Positions 7,752 to 14,706 are shown, numbered from the stretch's first letter. The stretch is 19,682 nucleotides of DNA from Hadarchaeum sp964343275 (GCA_964343275.1 CAYFIY010000022.1:1-19682); one strand, 5' to 3'. A program made the numbers and translations. The notes: a model not told the origin generated them from the letters alone.

Positions 7752-7803
7752 AGCTGTAGATCGAGGGTTCGAATCCCTCCGGGCCCGCCACAAAATAAAA
7801 AAC

Positions 7804-7813
7804 TTTTTATAAT
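7804..7813 (+). promoter_or_regulatory. TATA box for the PyrF-PyrE gene
   Basis: TTTTTATAAT, centred about 31 bases before the TTG start at 7840. No ribosome site precedes that TTG, so a leaderless or nearly leaderless mRNA is likely. Confidence 0.55.
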
Positions 7814-7839
7814 ACATCTACTTAATTAAAGCTGGGCTT

Positions 7840-9210
7840 TTGGGTAAAACCTTCACAGACCTAATATCTGAGCGGACCGGTAAATCAAATTCTAAAATTA
7901 TCCTCGCACTTGATCCGGTTATTAATCCTTACGCGTTGAGACCGCATCAAAGATCGAAAGAAAGGCTCAACACTTGCGAAAGGATCCACGACCTACTTCC
8001 AGAACTAAACGGATTGGTAGCGGGCGTAAAAATTGGACTTCCGTTGATATTCGGCCTTGGACTGGACCTCGTGGAAGAAATCATCAACTCCTATCGGAAA
8101 AATTATCTCTTCGTCTGTGATCCAAAAATGGCCGATATAGGGCACATAAACGGCCTGGAAGCATCTCAGCTATTTGACGTGGGGTTCGACGCAATAATCA
8201 TTCACGCTATCGTCGGCATCAATGGAGGACTGGACGAAGTGGTGAATATGGCTGAGGACAGAGAAAAAGGCGTGTTAGGGTTATGCGCGATGAGCCACCC
8301 GGGAGCCAGCGAGCATCTCAACAGACATTACGATGAATTACTCTCCATCGCGGCCCAAGCTGGCGTGGACGGATTTATCGTACCTGCAACCTACCCCCAC
8401 TTGATAACCCATGCTAAAAACACCTACCCGTCCAAATTGATCTTCTCCCCTGGGGTTGGTGCACAGGGTGCAGGTTTCGGTTCGGCCCTCTCGGCTGGTG
8501 CTGATTTTGAGATAATTGGTAGGAGCATAGCTCAGGCCTCTGCCCCTAAGGAGAAGGCTAACGAGATCCTAGCTAAGGTTAGGGAGATGAAAGTCGACAT
8601 ACAGAAAATTGCAGTGGCGCTAGCAAAGCACAGTTGTGTCATGGTGGGAGAGTTTAAGCTAAGCTCAGGCATCATGAGCCCTTATTACATCGACCTCAGA
8701 GCCACGCCCTCCCATCAAGAACTTTTTGACTTGGTCACTAACGCTTACGTCGCTGAACTCAGATCACGCAACCTCTCCTTTGACCGCATCGCGGGGATAG
8801 CTACCGCTGGGGTGCCAATAGGATCTATGGTAGCTTACAAACTAAAAAAACCCTTCCTATATGTTAGGGGAGATAAAAGGACACACGGAACCAAAGGACT
8901 AGTGGAAGGGGTGATAAATCCTGGAGACTCGGTTCTAGTTGTTGACGATGCCGTTACTTCCGCTGGAAGTCTATTACGAGCAGTAGAGGCCATACGGGAA
9001 CGAAGTGGAAAGGTAGACTGCGCAATAGTCCTAGTTGATCGCGAACAAGGTGGCGTAAAAAACTTGGCCAAAAAAAGTGTGAACCTGCTCGCACTCATGA
9101 CTTCATCCAAGCTAATGGGGGAAATGTTTTCAAAGGGACTAGTAAAAAAAGAAGATTACGATAGGGTCATCACGTACATCAAGAAAAACAAAAATTTACA
9201 AGAGGAGTGA
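7840..9210 (+). CDS. pyrF/pyrE: fused OMP decarboxylase / orotate phosphoribosyltransferase (UMP synthase)
   Basis: One 456-residue protein carrying the last two steps of UMP synthesis. Residues about 1-250 are an archaeal-type OMP decarboxylase: ALDP at 23-26 (Asp25), GVKIG with Lys64, the catalytic D-x-K-x2-D as DPKMADIG (Asp94, Lys96, Asp99), SPGVGAQG at 204-211 and the phosphate-binding GRSI (227-230). Residues about 255-456 are an orotate phosphoribosyltransferase: GEFKLSSGIMSPYYID (270-285), the flexible catalytic loop near RGDKRTHGTKGLVEG (343-357) and the PRPP motif VLVVDDAVTSAGS (365-377). Both active sites look intact and no stop or frame change separates them. The domain order is decarboxylase first, the reverse of animal UMP synthase. 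The start is TTG at 7840 by position of the TATA box. pyrK, pyrD and pyrG follow on the same strand. Confidence 0.95.
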   Translation: MGKTFTDLISERTGKSNSKIILALDPVINPYALRPHQRSKERLNTCERIHDLLPELNGLVAGVKIGLPLIFGLGLDLVEEIINSYRKNYLFVCDPKMADIGHINGLEASQLFDVGFDAIIIHAIVGINGGLDEVVNMAEDREKGVLGLCAMSHPGASEHLNRHYDELLSIAAQAGVDGFIVPATYPHLITHAKNTYPSKLIFSPGVGAQGAGFGSALSAGADFEIIGRSIAQASAPKEKANEILAKVREMKVDIQKIAVALAKHSCVMVGEFKLSSGIMSPYYIDLRATPSHQELFDLVTNAYVAELRSRNLSFDRIAGIATAGVPIGSMVAYKLKKPFLYVRGDKRTHGTKGLVEGVINPGDSVLVVDDAVTSAGSLLRAVEAIRERSGKVDCAIVLVDREQGGVKNLAKKSVNLLALMTSSKLMGEMFSKGLVKKEDYDRVITYIKKNKNLQEE

Positions 9211-9379
9211 TATCATCTCTGGATTAAAATATAACGTGGGGCTTGAGCTTATTGATTTGGAAAGGAGAGATCAAATACTTCCTACATCGTTTTATAAACA
9301 TAATCTGCTACCAGGGTGTTGCAACTATCACATGGCAAAAAGTGGAGTAGCATCTTTACATATGCTTATAAAATGAGGG
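9211..9379 (+). promoter_or_regulatory. pyrF/pyrE - pyrK intergenic region with TATA-like elements
   Basis: A GTTTTATAAAC element at about 9289-9299 could start a pyrK transcript with a leader of roughly 60 nt. A second TTATAAAA (9366-9373) is too close to the pyrK start for a normal leader. A 46-codon open frame (9236-9376, GTG start) fills much of the space but has no ribosome site or recognisable sequence, so I do not call it a gene. Confidence 0.35.
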
Positions 9380-10258
9380 ATGTACTTGCAAGAGAAAATA
9401 TTCGATCCTAAGTTAGAGAGTTACGAAAAGGAGATATTATCTTATAAAAGTTTCAAGTTCAAGCCCTCAAAAATACGAAAAATTGTCGGGGAGAGCCCGA
9501 GGGTGAAGTCATTTTATCTAGAAAAACAAATGAAATGTCTCACCCGTCCAGGACAGTTTGTCATGGTGTGGTTACCGGGTCACGAAGAAGTGCCCATGAG
9601 CATAACAGACGAGGGAGAAGACTTCATCAGAATATCGGTTTCTAGGGAAGGGACTACAACTTCTGAGCTACATAAACTCGAGATAGGAAGCACTCTCTTT
9701 TTACGAGGTCCGTTTGGCAATGGATTTTCTCTTGACGGTAAATCCTTTCTTGTCGTGGGAGGTGGATATGGAGTCGCACCATTGATTTACGCTGCTAAAA
9801 TATTATCAAAAAACAACGTGAGGTGTAGTTACATACAGGGAGCAAAGACTAAATCCGATCTCCTCTTCCTGGACGAAGTGAAAAATATGGATGTGGAACT
9901 TAATTTAGCCACAGACGATGGCTCGGAAGGTTTCAAAGGAAGAGCGACTGAACTCATGGAATCGGTCCTAGACACAAGGGAATTTGATTTTATACTCACA
10001 TGTGGTTCGGAGCAGATGATGCACAGAGTTGTACAATTAGGAGTGGAGAGAAGTATTCGAGCACAGGCATCACTCGAGAGATACATGAAATGTGGGTTTG
10101 GTATCTGCGGTAGCTGCGTGTTGGATCCAGTTGGATTGCGAGTTTGCACCGAAGGACCAATATTCGAAGGCAATTTTCTCCTCAATACTGAATTTGGGAA
10201 ACAAAAGAGAGATCTTTCTGGTTCGAGAGTGACGATAGATGACGAGAAAAGGAAATAG
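9380..10258 (+). CDS. pyrK: dihydroorotate dehydrogenase electron transfer subunit
   Basis: FAD and [2Fe-2S] subunit that passes electrons from PyrD to NAD+ in class 1B dihydroorotate dehydrogenase. In the 292-residue protein the flavin-binding VPMSI is at 71-75, the NAD-binding GGGYGVAPL at 127-135, a typical CGSEQMM at 208-214, and the cluster ligands in C-x4-C-x2-C-x9-C spacing at Cys238, 243, 246 and 256. PyrD follows after 12 bases, supporting the complex. About 30 extra N-terminal residues (MYLQEKIFDP to KFKPSK) precede the usual family start. The ATG at 9380 touches a GAGGG ribosome site with no spacing, so the in-frame TTG at 9386, six bases from that site, is an equally good start. 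Without PyrD nearby this fold could be another ferredoxin reductase, but the cluster spacing and context settle it. Confidence 0.94.
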   Translation: MYLQEKIFDPKLESYEKEILSYKSFKFKPSKIRKIVGESPRVKSFYLEKQMKCLTRPGQFVMVWLPGHEEVPMSITDEGEDFIRISVSREGTTTSELHKLEIGSTLFLRGPFGNGFSLDGKSFLVVGGGYGVAPLIYAAKILSKNNVRCSYIQGAKTKSDLLFLDEVKNMDVELNLATDDGSEGFKGRATELMESVLDTREFDFILTCGSEQMMHRVVQLGVERSIRAQASLERYMKCGFGICGSCVLDPVGLRVCTEGPIFEGNFLLNTEFGKQKRDLSGSRVTIDDEKRK

Positions 10259-10270
10259 GGGACATATGAA

Positions 10271-11176
10271 ATGACAGGACTCACTACAAATATTGGGAAT
10301 ATCGAATTACGAAATCCGACAATTTTAGCGTCCGGCGTATTATGTAACGGGACCATTTTAAAGCGAGCAGCTGCAGAGGGGGCAGGAGCTGTAATCACAA
10401 AAAGTATAACAATAGAAAAACGTTCTGGATATTCAACGCCAATCATCACTGGTGTGGAGGGAGGGCTGGTCAATGCCGTAGGGCTTGCAAATCCTGGCTA
10501 TAAGGAGTATCTATCACAAGACCTACCGATTGCGAAGGATGGAGAAGTCCCAGTAGTGGTAAGCGTCGCCGGCAGGGAGACGGAGGAGTTCATGGAGATC
10601 TGTATCGAGGCTGAGAAAGTCGGGGCGGATGCCGTTGAGCTCAACTTATCTTGCCCCCATGTAGAAAAACGTGGACTCGAGATAGGATCCGACCCAGTCG
10701 CCGTGGGCAGGATAGTAAAAGAGGTTAAAGGGGCGCTGAAAATTCCCGTCCACACAAAACTAGGGCTAAGCGATAATTTACAGAATTCTGCCATCGCTGC
10801 CCAAGATGCGGGTACCGATGCGGTGGTTGCTATCAATACCATCAAGGCAATGGCAATTGATGTGCAAGCTAGAATGCCAGTCCTCTCAAACATCTATGGC
10901 GGACTTTCTGGAACAGCCATACACCCCATAGCCCTAAGATGTGTCCATGAACTTTATTCAAATCTCTCGATTCCAGTAGTCGGCTGCGGCGGGGTCAAGG
11001 ATTGGCAAACTGCGGTTGAGTTTTTACTTGCCGGAGCGAGCGCAGTACAGATAGGATCGGCAGTGGCCATCGAGGGGATTAAGATATTCCAAGAAATCGC
11101 AAATGGGATAAAGCTTTACCTAAATGAATATGGGTTTAAAAACGTAGAGGAGATCATCGGAGTCGCTAACGGGTGA
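10271..11176 (+). CDS. pyrD: dihydroorotate dehydrogenase, class 1B catalytic subunit
   Basis: FMN-containing TIM-barrel enzyme oxidising dihydroorotate to orotate, fourth step of pyrimidine synthesis. The 301-residue length is typical of the cytosolic class 1B enzymes. The catalytic cysteine is Cys128 in NLSCPHVEKRG; FMN phosphate-binding segments are GCGGVKDWQTAVEFLLAGAS and VQIGSA near the C-terminus; AVGLANPG (69-76) is the usual substrate-side loop. The ATG at 10271 has AGGGG about eight bases upstream; an ATG five bases earlier is out of frame. PyrK precedes it, consistent with NAD-linked PyrDK. Its stop TGA (11174-11176) overlaps a GTG in the frame of pyrG, so the two genes are coupled. 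Confidence 0.96.
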   Translation: MTGLTTNIGNIELRNPTILASGVLCNGTILKRAAAEGAGAVITKSITIEKRSGYSTPIITGVEGGLVNAVGLANPGYKEYLSQDLPIAKDGEVPVVVSVAGRETEEFMEICIEAEKVGADAVELNLSCPHVEKRGLEIGSDPVAVGRIVKEVKGALKIPVHTKLGLSDNLQNSAIAAQDAGTDAVVAINTIKAMAIDVQARMPVLSNIYGGLSGTAIHPIALRCVHELYSNLSIPVVGCGGVKDWQTAVEFLLAGASAVQIGSAVAIEGIKIFQEIANGIKLYLNEYGFKNVEEIIGVANG

Positions 11177-11181
11177 AAATA

Positions 11182-12780
11182 ATGAAATATTTAATCGTAA
11201 CTGGCGGCGTGATAAGCGGAATTGGAAAAGGAATTACCACCGCTTCCATTGGCAAAATTCTACAGTCCCGCGGCTTGAAAGTTACCATAATCAAAATAGA
11301 TCCGTATCTTAACGTTGACGCCGGTACCATAAATCCTTTTGAACATGGAGAAATTTTCGTGACCGAGGACGGCGGAGAGATAGATCTAGACATGGGGCAC
11401 TACGAACGATTTTTGGACATCAACTTGACCAAAAAACACAACATCACTACTGGCCAAATTTACGGGGAAGTGATAGGGAATGAAAGAAAGGGCGATTATC
11501 TGGGTCAAACTGTTCAGATTATTCCCCACATAACGAATGTCATCAAGAAACGCATCCGCCAGATCGCCAAAGAAAGCGCGGCTCAAATCTGCATGATAGA
11601 AGTAGGGGGGACCGTAGGTGATATTGAGAGCATGCCATTTTTTGAGGCCGTGAGGCAACTCAAGCTCGAGGAAGGTTCAAATAACGTTAGCTTCGTCCAT
11701 GTCACCCTAGTCCCAGTTTTGGATGTAATCGGAGAGCAAAAAACAAAACCAACCCAACACAGCGTCAAGGCACTTCGTGAAGTAGGGATATTGCCGGACT
11801 TTATGATATGCCGAGGAGGGGCTCCTCTAACTGAAAATGCGAAGCAAAAAATCTCGCTCTTTTGTAACGTACAAATTAAAGCGGTCATCAGTGCCCATGA
11901 TGTTAAAAACGTCTATGAAGTGCCACTATTGCTGGAAAAGGAGAGACTGGGAGACTTATTAGTTAAACAATTAGAACTGGACAAAATGAAATCCGCCCTC
12001 GCAAAGTGGGAAGAAATCGTAGAACGAATGAGGAGGACAAAAAACATGGCAAGAATTGCGATGGTTGGTAAATACGTTCGCTTCTCCGACACCTACCTGA
12101 GTATAAACGAAGCACTCAAGCACGCGGCGGGAGCTAATCACTGCGAAGTGAAAATCGATTGGATCAACGCCGAAAGGTTAGAAAGTTCCAAGAAGGACTT
12201 GAAAATATTAAGGTCTTACGACGGAATAATCATTCCTGGAGGTTTCGGCCAGCGCGGAAGCGAAGGAAAAATAACCGCACTATCCTACGCGAGAGAGTAT
12301 TCAATCCCTTTCTTGGGTCTTTGCTTCGGTTTTCAGCTTGCGGTGGTGGAGTTCGCTCGCAGCATAGGATTAAAGATGGCTAATAGCAGCGAACTCGACC
12401 CTAAAACCAACCATCCGGTCATTGACATCCTCCCGGAACAATATAAAGTTGAGGAACTCGGCGGGACCATGAGACTTGGGGCACTAGAAGTACGCATAAT
12501 GAATGGTACAAGGGCCTTTGAAATCTATGGTAAGAACAGAATCAAGGAACGCCACAGACACAGATACGAAGTCAACCAAAAATACATCGCCAGAATAGTG
12601 CGACGGGGGCTAAAGTTCTCCGGAAAGTCTCCCGACGGTAAGAGGATGGAGATTCTAGAACTGCCAGGACACCCATTCTTTTTAGGAACACAATTCCATC
12701 CAGAATTTAAATCCAGACCAGAGAGGCCGGCTCCTATCTTCAAGGGATTTATAAAGGCCGCGATGAAATCAAAAGATTGA
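11182..12780 (+). CDS. pyrG: CTP synthase
   Basis: Makes CTP from UTP, ATP and glutamine. Of 532 residues, the N-terminal synthetase domain begins MKYLIVTGGVISGIGKG, with the ATP loop and KIDPYLNVDAGTINPFEHGE region; the C-terminal glutamine amidotransferase has the nucleophile Cys381 in GLCFGFQ and the His506/Glu508 pair in HPEF. The usual VVSSLGKG loop here reads VISGIGKG, a mild variant. I start at the ATG at 11182, five bases after a GGTGA ribosome site; an upstream in-frame GTG at 11173 overlaps the pyrD stop and would add three residues. It ends the plus-strand pyrimidine block; a new promoter lies downstream before the next gene. Confidence 0.97.
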   Translation: MKYLIVTGGVISGIGKGITTASIGKILQSRGLKVTIIKIDPYLNVDAGTINPFEHGEIFVTEDGGEIDLDMGHYERFLDINLTKKHNITTGQIYGEVIGNERKGDYLGQTVQIIPHITNVIKKRIRQIAKESAAQICMIEVGGTVGDIESMPFFEAVRQLKLEEGSNNVSFVHVTLVPVLDVIGEQKTKPTQHSVKALREVGILPDFMICRGGAPLTENAKQKISLFCNVQIKAVISAHDVKNVYEVPLLLEKERLGDLLVKQLELDKMKSALAKWEEIVERMRRTKNMARIAMVGKYVRFSDTYLSINEALKHAAGANHCEVKIDWINAERLESSKKDLKILRSYDGIIIPGGFGQRGSEGKITALSYAREYSIPFLGLCFGFQLAVVEFARSIGLKMANSSELDPKTNHPVIDILPEQYKVEELGGTMRLGALEVRIMNGTRAFEIYGKNRIKERHRHRYEVNQKYIARIVRRGLKFSGKSPDGKRMEILELPGHPFFLGTQFHPEFKSRPERPAPIFKGFIKAAMKSKD

Positions 12781-12858
12781 TCAAAATCAACACTCAAAAT
12801 ACAAAGCGACGCCTGACCGTGACGCCGGGGTTCCTAACTCTGGATTAACACCGTTATC

Positions 12859-12870
12859 AAATCATGATTT
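12859..12870. repeat. 12-bp perfect palindrome upstream of the ATP-cone/dcd/thyX promoter
   Basis: AAATCATGATTT reads the same on both strands and ends 10 bases before the promoter inverted repeat. It is suitably placed for a regulator, but no binding protein can be named. Confidence 0.45.
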
Positions 12871-12880
12871 TAGGCGAAAA

Positions 12881-12904
12881 GCTTTTTACTTGCAAAAGTA
12901 AAAA
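12881..12904 (+). promoter_or_regulatory. core promoter covered by a 9-bp inverted repeat (candidate operator)
   Basis: CTTTTTACTT (12882-12891) is TATA-like and centred about 25 bases before the ATG at 12911, fitting a leaderless mRNA. TTTTTACTT (12883-12891) and AAGTAAAAA (12896-12904) form a perfect 9-bp inverted repeat with spacer GCAA, spanning the TATA element and ending seven bases before the ATG. A protein bound here would block TBP or polymerase. As RNA it could form a hairpin only if transcription began further upstream. Confidence 0.6.
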
Positions 12905-12910
12905 CTATTG

Positions 12911-13159
12911 ATGCCTGAGTTTGAGTATAAGAAGCTTGGATCTAACGGAGCGGAAACTACGATCTTTTCTGACCATGTTTTGGTCGCGCAAGAGAAATTG
13001 AAAGTTAGAAAAAGGAACGATATCATTGATGAATTTAATCCCGCTAAAATCGTGAAATCCATTTTTAGGTCTTGGACGAAAGAGACGGTCGAACGAACCA
13101 AAAAGGCCATAAGCGGAATGTTCAAGAACATTGAAGTTAGTAATATTCAAGAGGTGTAA
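12911..13159 (+). CDS. small ATP-cone-like protein upstream of dcd and thyX
   Basis: An 82-residue soluble basic protein. After about 27 residues, LKVRKRNDIIDEFNPAKIVKSIFRS resembles the opening of an ATP-cone domain (V-KR-x-G-x4-FD-x2-KI-x2-SI), and the end IEVSNIQEV resembles the closing part of that domain (x-V-s-x-x-I-q-x-V). ATP cones bind ATP/dATP in ribonucleotide reductase and NrdR. Differences: the glycine after KR is replaced, the middle is about ten residues short and the last helix is missing, so this may be a reduced or only distantly related fold. The ATG at 12911 fits the TATA-like element; a TTG three bases earlier is possible. It ends two bases before the dcd start, so it shares an operon with two deoxynucleotide enzymes. 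It is a real gene by context; the domain call is tentative. Confidence 0.7.
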   Translation: MPEFEYKKLGSNGAETTIFSDHVLVAQEKLKVRKRNDIIDEFNPAKIVKSIFRSWTKETVERTKKAISGMFKNIEVSNIQEV

Positions 13160-13161
13160 CA

Positions 13162-13779
13162 TTGCCACTTTCGGACTGTGATATACTTAAGGAGTTGTCT
13201 GCGAGTAAAATAACTATAGAACCTTTCAAGAGGGAAAGACTACAGCCAAACGGATATGATCTTTCAATAAGTCAAATTTTTTACACCTTTAACAACACCA
13301 TAGATGGATTTTTTCCATTCATCAAGGAATCCGTCGATCAAGCATATATACGGAGAGAAGCAAAGGAGGAGGTTCTCAGGGTAGGGAACAAAACAGTACG
13401 AGGGAAGTTTATTAGACTGCCACCCCAGGGTTTCGTAATCGCTTCGACGAATGAGAGGGTAGGAACAAAAGGAGACTTAGTTGCTTCCATCCGGTGCAGG
13501 TCTTCTCTGGCACGAACCGGGATAGACATCGTGCGCGGAGCGGGATGGGGAGATGTTGGTTTCGACGGAGTGTGGACAATAGAGATAACCAATCACCTTT
13601 CGGTTCCCTACTATCTTCCAGTGGGTCTGCGAATCGGTCAAATGGTGTTCTTCAGGACTGAGTCACCCGCCGAAAACCCATATTCCGGGAAATACGCTGG
13701 AAGTAACGAGCCTGCTTTGCCCAAGCTGTACGCCGATAAGGACCTAGCAACCCTAATTGAGATCGAGGAGAACCCATGA
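13162..13779 (+). CDS. dcd: dCTP deaminase (possibly bifunctional with dUTPase activity)
   Basis: Trimeric dUTPase-fold enzyme that deaminates dCTP; many archaeal members also hydrolyse dUTP to dUMP. The 205-residue protein has RLQPNGYDLSIS (26-37), the nucleotide-binding RSSLAR (113-118), the barrel motif DVGFDGVWTIEITN (131-144) with the catalytic Glu141, and PVGLRIGQMVF (153-163). The TTG start at 13162 is fixed by a strong GAGGTG ribosome site (13151-13156) five bases upstream. It lies two bases after the ATP-cone-like gene and its stop overlaps the thyX start (ATGA at 13776-13779). With ThyX next it feeds dUMP to dTMP synthesis. Whether it is mono- or bifunctional cannot be decided by eye. 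Confidence 0.92.
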   Translation: MPLSDCDILKELSASKITIEPFKRERLQPNGYDLSISQIFYTFNNTIDGFFPFIKESVDQAYIRREAKEEVLRVGNKTVRGKFIRLPPQGFVIASTNERVGTKGDLVASIRCRSSLARTGIDIVRGAGWGDVGFDGVWTIEITNHLSVPYYLPVGLRIGQMVFFRTESPAENPYSGKYAGSNEPALPKLYADKDLATLIEIEENP

Positions 13780-14465
13780 AAGTGAGGCTGATTACCCACA
13801 CTCCCGATCCAGATGCAATTGTAGGTGCAGCCGCTCGTTCGTGTCGTTCGTCAAAGTCTGTAGACGAAATTCTGAAGGATGGCAGAATAAAGCTGCAACG
13901 AAGCCTAAGCGTATGCGTTGAACATGGCCACGATTCAGTGATCGAGCATGCATCCTTTACGTTCAGCGTCGAGGGATTATCCCGCGCTTGTACCCATGAA
14001 CTAGTGAGACACAGGATAGCAAGTTATTCTCAGCAGAGCCAAAGGGCTGTTAAACTAGGGGAAAATTATATTGTCCCACCTACTATAGCTGGAAAGAAGG
14101 ATGAGATGAAAGCATATGCAGACCTCATGAAGAACACCTGGAAAACTTATAACGACTTCGTAATTCGTGGGATACCTGTTGAAGATGCCAGATATATTCT
14201 TCCGACCGCTGCTGCTACGAACATAGTCGTCACCATGAATGCTCGCTCCCTGATTAACTTTTTTAGATTGAGATGCTGCACCCATGCCCAGTGGGAAATT
14301 AGAAATCTAGCCTACGAAATGCTAAAGCAGGTAAAAAAGATTGCTCCAACAATATTCACAAAGGTTGGTCCGTCCTGTGTCACGGACAATACCTGTCTCG
14401 AAGATGATGAATCATGTTCTCTTTTTACAAAAAACGTGCGCCCTAAAAAAGAGCTGATATCCTAG
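13776..14465 (+). CDS. thyX: FAD-dependent thymidylate synthase
   Basis: Makes dTMP from dUMP with methylene-tetrahydrofolate and FAD/NADPH, independent of classical ThyA. The exact ThyX signature RHR-x2-S-x4-S-x-R is present as RHRIASYSQQSQR (78-90). FAD-site residues include His50-Asp53 and HASFTFSVEG (58-67); RSLINFFRLRCCTHAQWEIR near 166-185 is the usual substrate-binding helix. The tail carries three cysteines (GPSCVTDNTCLEDDESC), seen in several archaeal ThyX proteins. The 229-residue length is normal. The ATG overlaps the dcd stop by four bases and has GAGGAG five bases upstream, so it is translated from the same mRNA. Confidence 0.97.
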   Translation: MKVRLITHTPDPDAIVGAAARSCRSSKSVDEILKDGRIKLQRSLSVCVEHGHDSVIEHASFTFSVEGLSRACTHELVRHRIASYSQQSQRAVKLGENYIVPPTIAGKKDEMKAYADLMKNTWKTYNDFVIRGIPVEDARYILPTAAATNIVVTMNARSLINFFRLRCCTHAQWEIRNLAYEMLKQVKKIAPTIFTKVGPSCVTDNTCLEDDESCSLFTKNVRPKKELIS

Positions 14466-14545
14466 CATGACGAGCGTAATTAAAATTTTTGATTCGTAGG
14501 TTATAGTAGAAATTTTAAACAATTAGAAGAAACTATAGTCTTGGT

Positions 14546-14653
14546 GCTCCGGTAGTGTAGGCCGGTCAAACATAGTGGCCTCTTAGGGTTAGGCGAAAGC
14601 CACCTAGGCCAATCGAGCCACTGCCCCGGGTTCGAATCCCGGCCGGAGCACCA
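14546..14653 (+). tRNA. tRNA-Glu(CUC) with an intron inside the anticodon, CCA encoded
   Basis: Acceptor GCTCCGG (14546-14552) pairs with CCGGAGC (14643-14649); A73 at 14650 and CCA at 14651-14653. D-stem GTGT/ACAT (14555-14558, 14570-14573), T-arm CCGGG-TTCGAAT-CCCGG (14626-14642), anticodon stem GTGGC (14575-14579) / GCCAC (14617-14621). Bases C, T, C (14580-14582) join T, C, G, A (14613-14616) to give loop CTCTCGA, anticodon CTC. The body, including the GTGT D-stem, is that expected for archaeal tRNA-Glu. Reading straight through without this intron choice would suggest CTT (Lys), which the body and the splice geometry contradict. A TATA-like AATTTTAAAC (14511-14520) lies about 30 bases upstream. 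Confidence 0.87.
14583..14612 (+). other. tRNA-Glu intron at position 34/35 (30 nt)
   Basis: Central helix GGCC (14577-14580) pairs perfectly with GGCC (14607-14610). 5' bulge TC^T (14581-14583), 3' bulge AA^T (14611-14613), inner helix TAGG (14584-14587) / CCTA (14603-14606), capped by GGC-GAAA-GCC (14592-14601). A one-base shift (34/35 or 35/36) gives the same mature RNA. No outer helix forms, so this is a relaxed motif. Confidence 0.8.
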
Positions 14654-14706
14654 ACTTGATGTCCTTAACTTACCCCCTTTCCCAAGAAAAAACCAATAGA
14701 AAAGCG

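Larger units (their letters stand above)
7678..7790 (+). tRNA. tRNA-Arg(CCU) with two introns, CCA encoded
   Basis: Acceptor GGGCCCG (7678-7684) pairs with CGGGCCC (7780-7786); discriminator G at 7787 and CCA at 7788-7790. D-stem GCCT/GGGC (7687-7690, 7701-7704), T-arm GAGGG-TTCGAAT-CCCTC (7763-7779). A normal anticodon arm appears only when two introns are removed: stem GCA (7706-7708) plus GC (7731-7732) against GCTGT (7753-7757), loop GTCCTA (7733-7738) plus A7752, anticodon CCT at 7735-7737. Intron 1 (22 nt) lies between positions 29 and 30, intron 2 (13 nt) at 37/38. The mature RNA is 78 nt with CCA. The G at position 32 is unusual but stems and invariant bases are otherwise normal. It reads AGG codons. 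It is followed by the PyrF-PyrE gene after 49 bases. Confidence 0.88.

Noticed and set aside
9236..9376. 46-codon frame between pyrF/pyrE and pyrK
   Set aside because: GTG start without ribosome site, no recognisable sequence, and it overlaps promoter-like elements.
9829..10473. 214-codon minus-strand frame across pyrK and pyrD
   Set aside because: It lies opposite two well-supported enzymes, has a composition typical of an antisense frame (Ser/Pro-rich) and no ribosome site.
9217..12847. CTCTGGATTAA found after both pyrF/pyrE and pyrG
   Set aside because: An 11-mer shared once within 20 kb is expected by chance many times over; no surrounding similarity.
14575..14621. Calling 14546-14653 a tRNA-Lys(CUU) with a 37/38 intron
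   Set aside because: The canonical cut has no central helix (CTCT against CAAT does not pair), while the 34/35 cut pairs GGCC/GGCC perfectly and the tRNA body is Glu-like.
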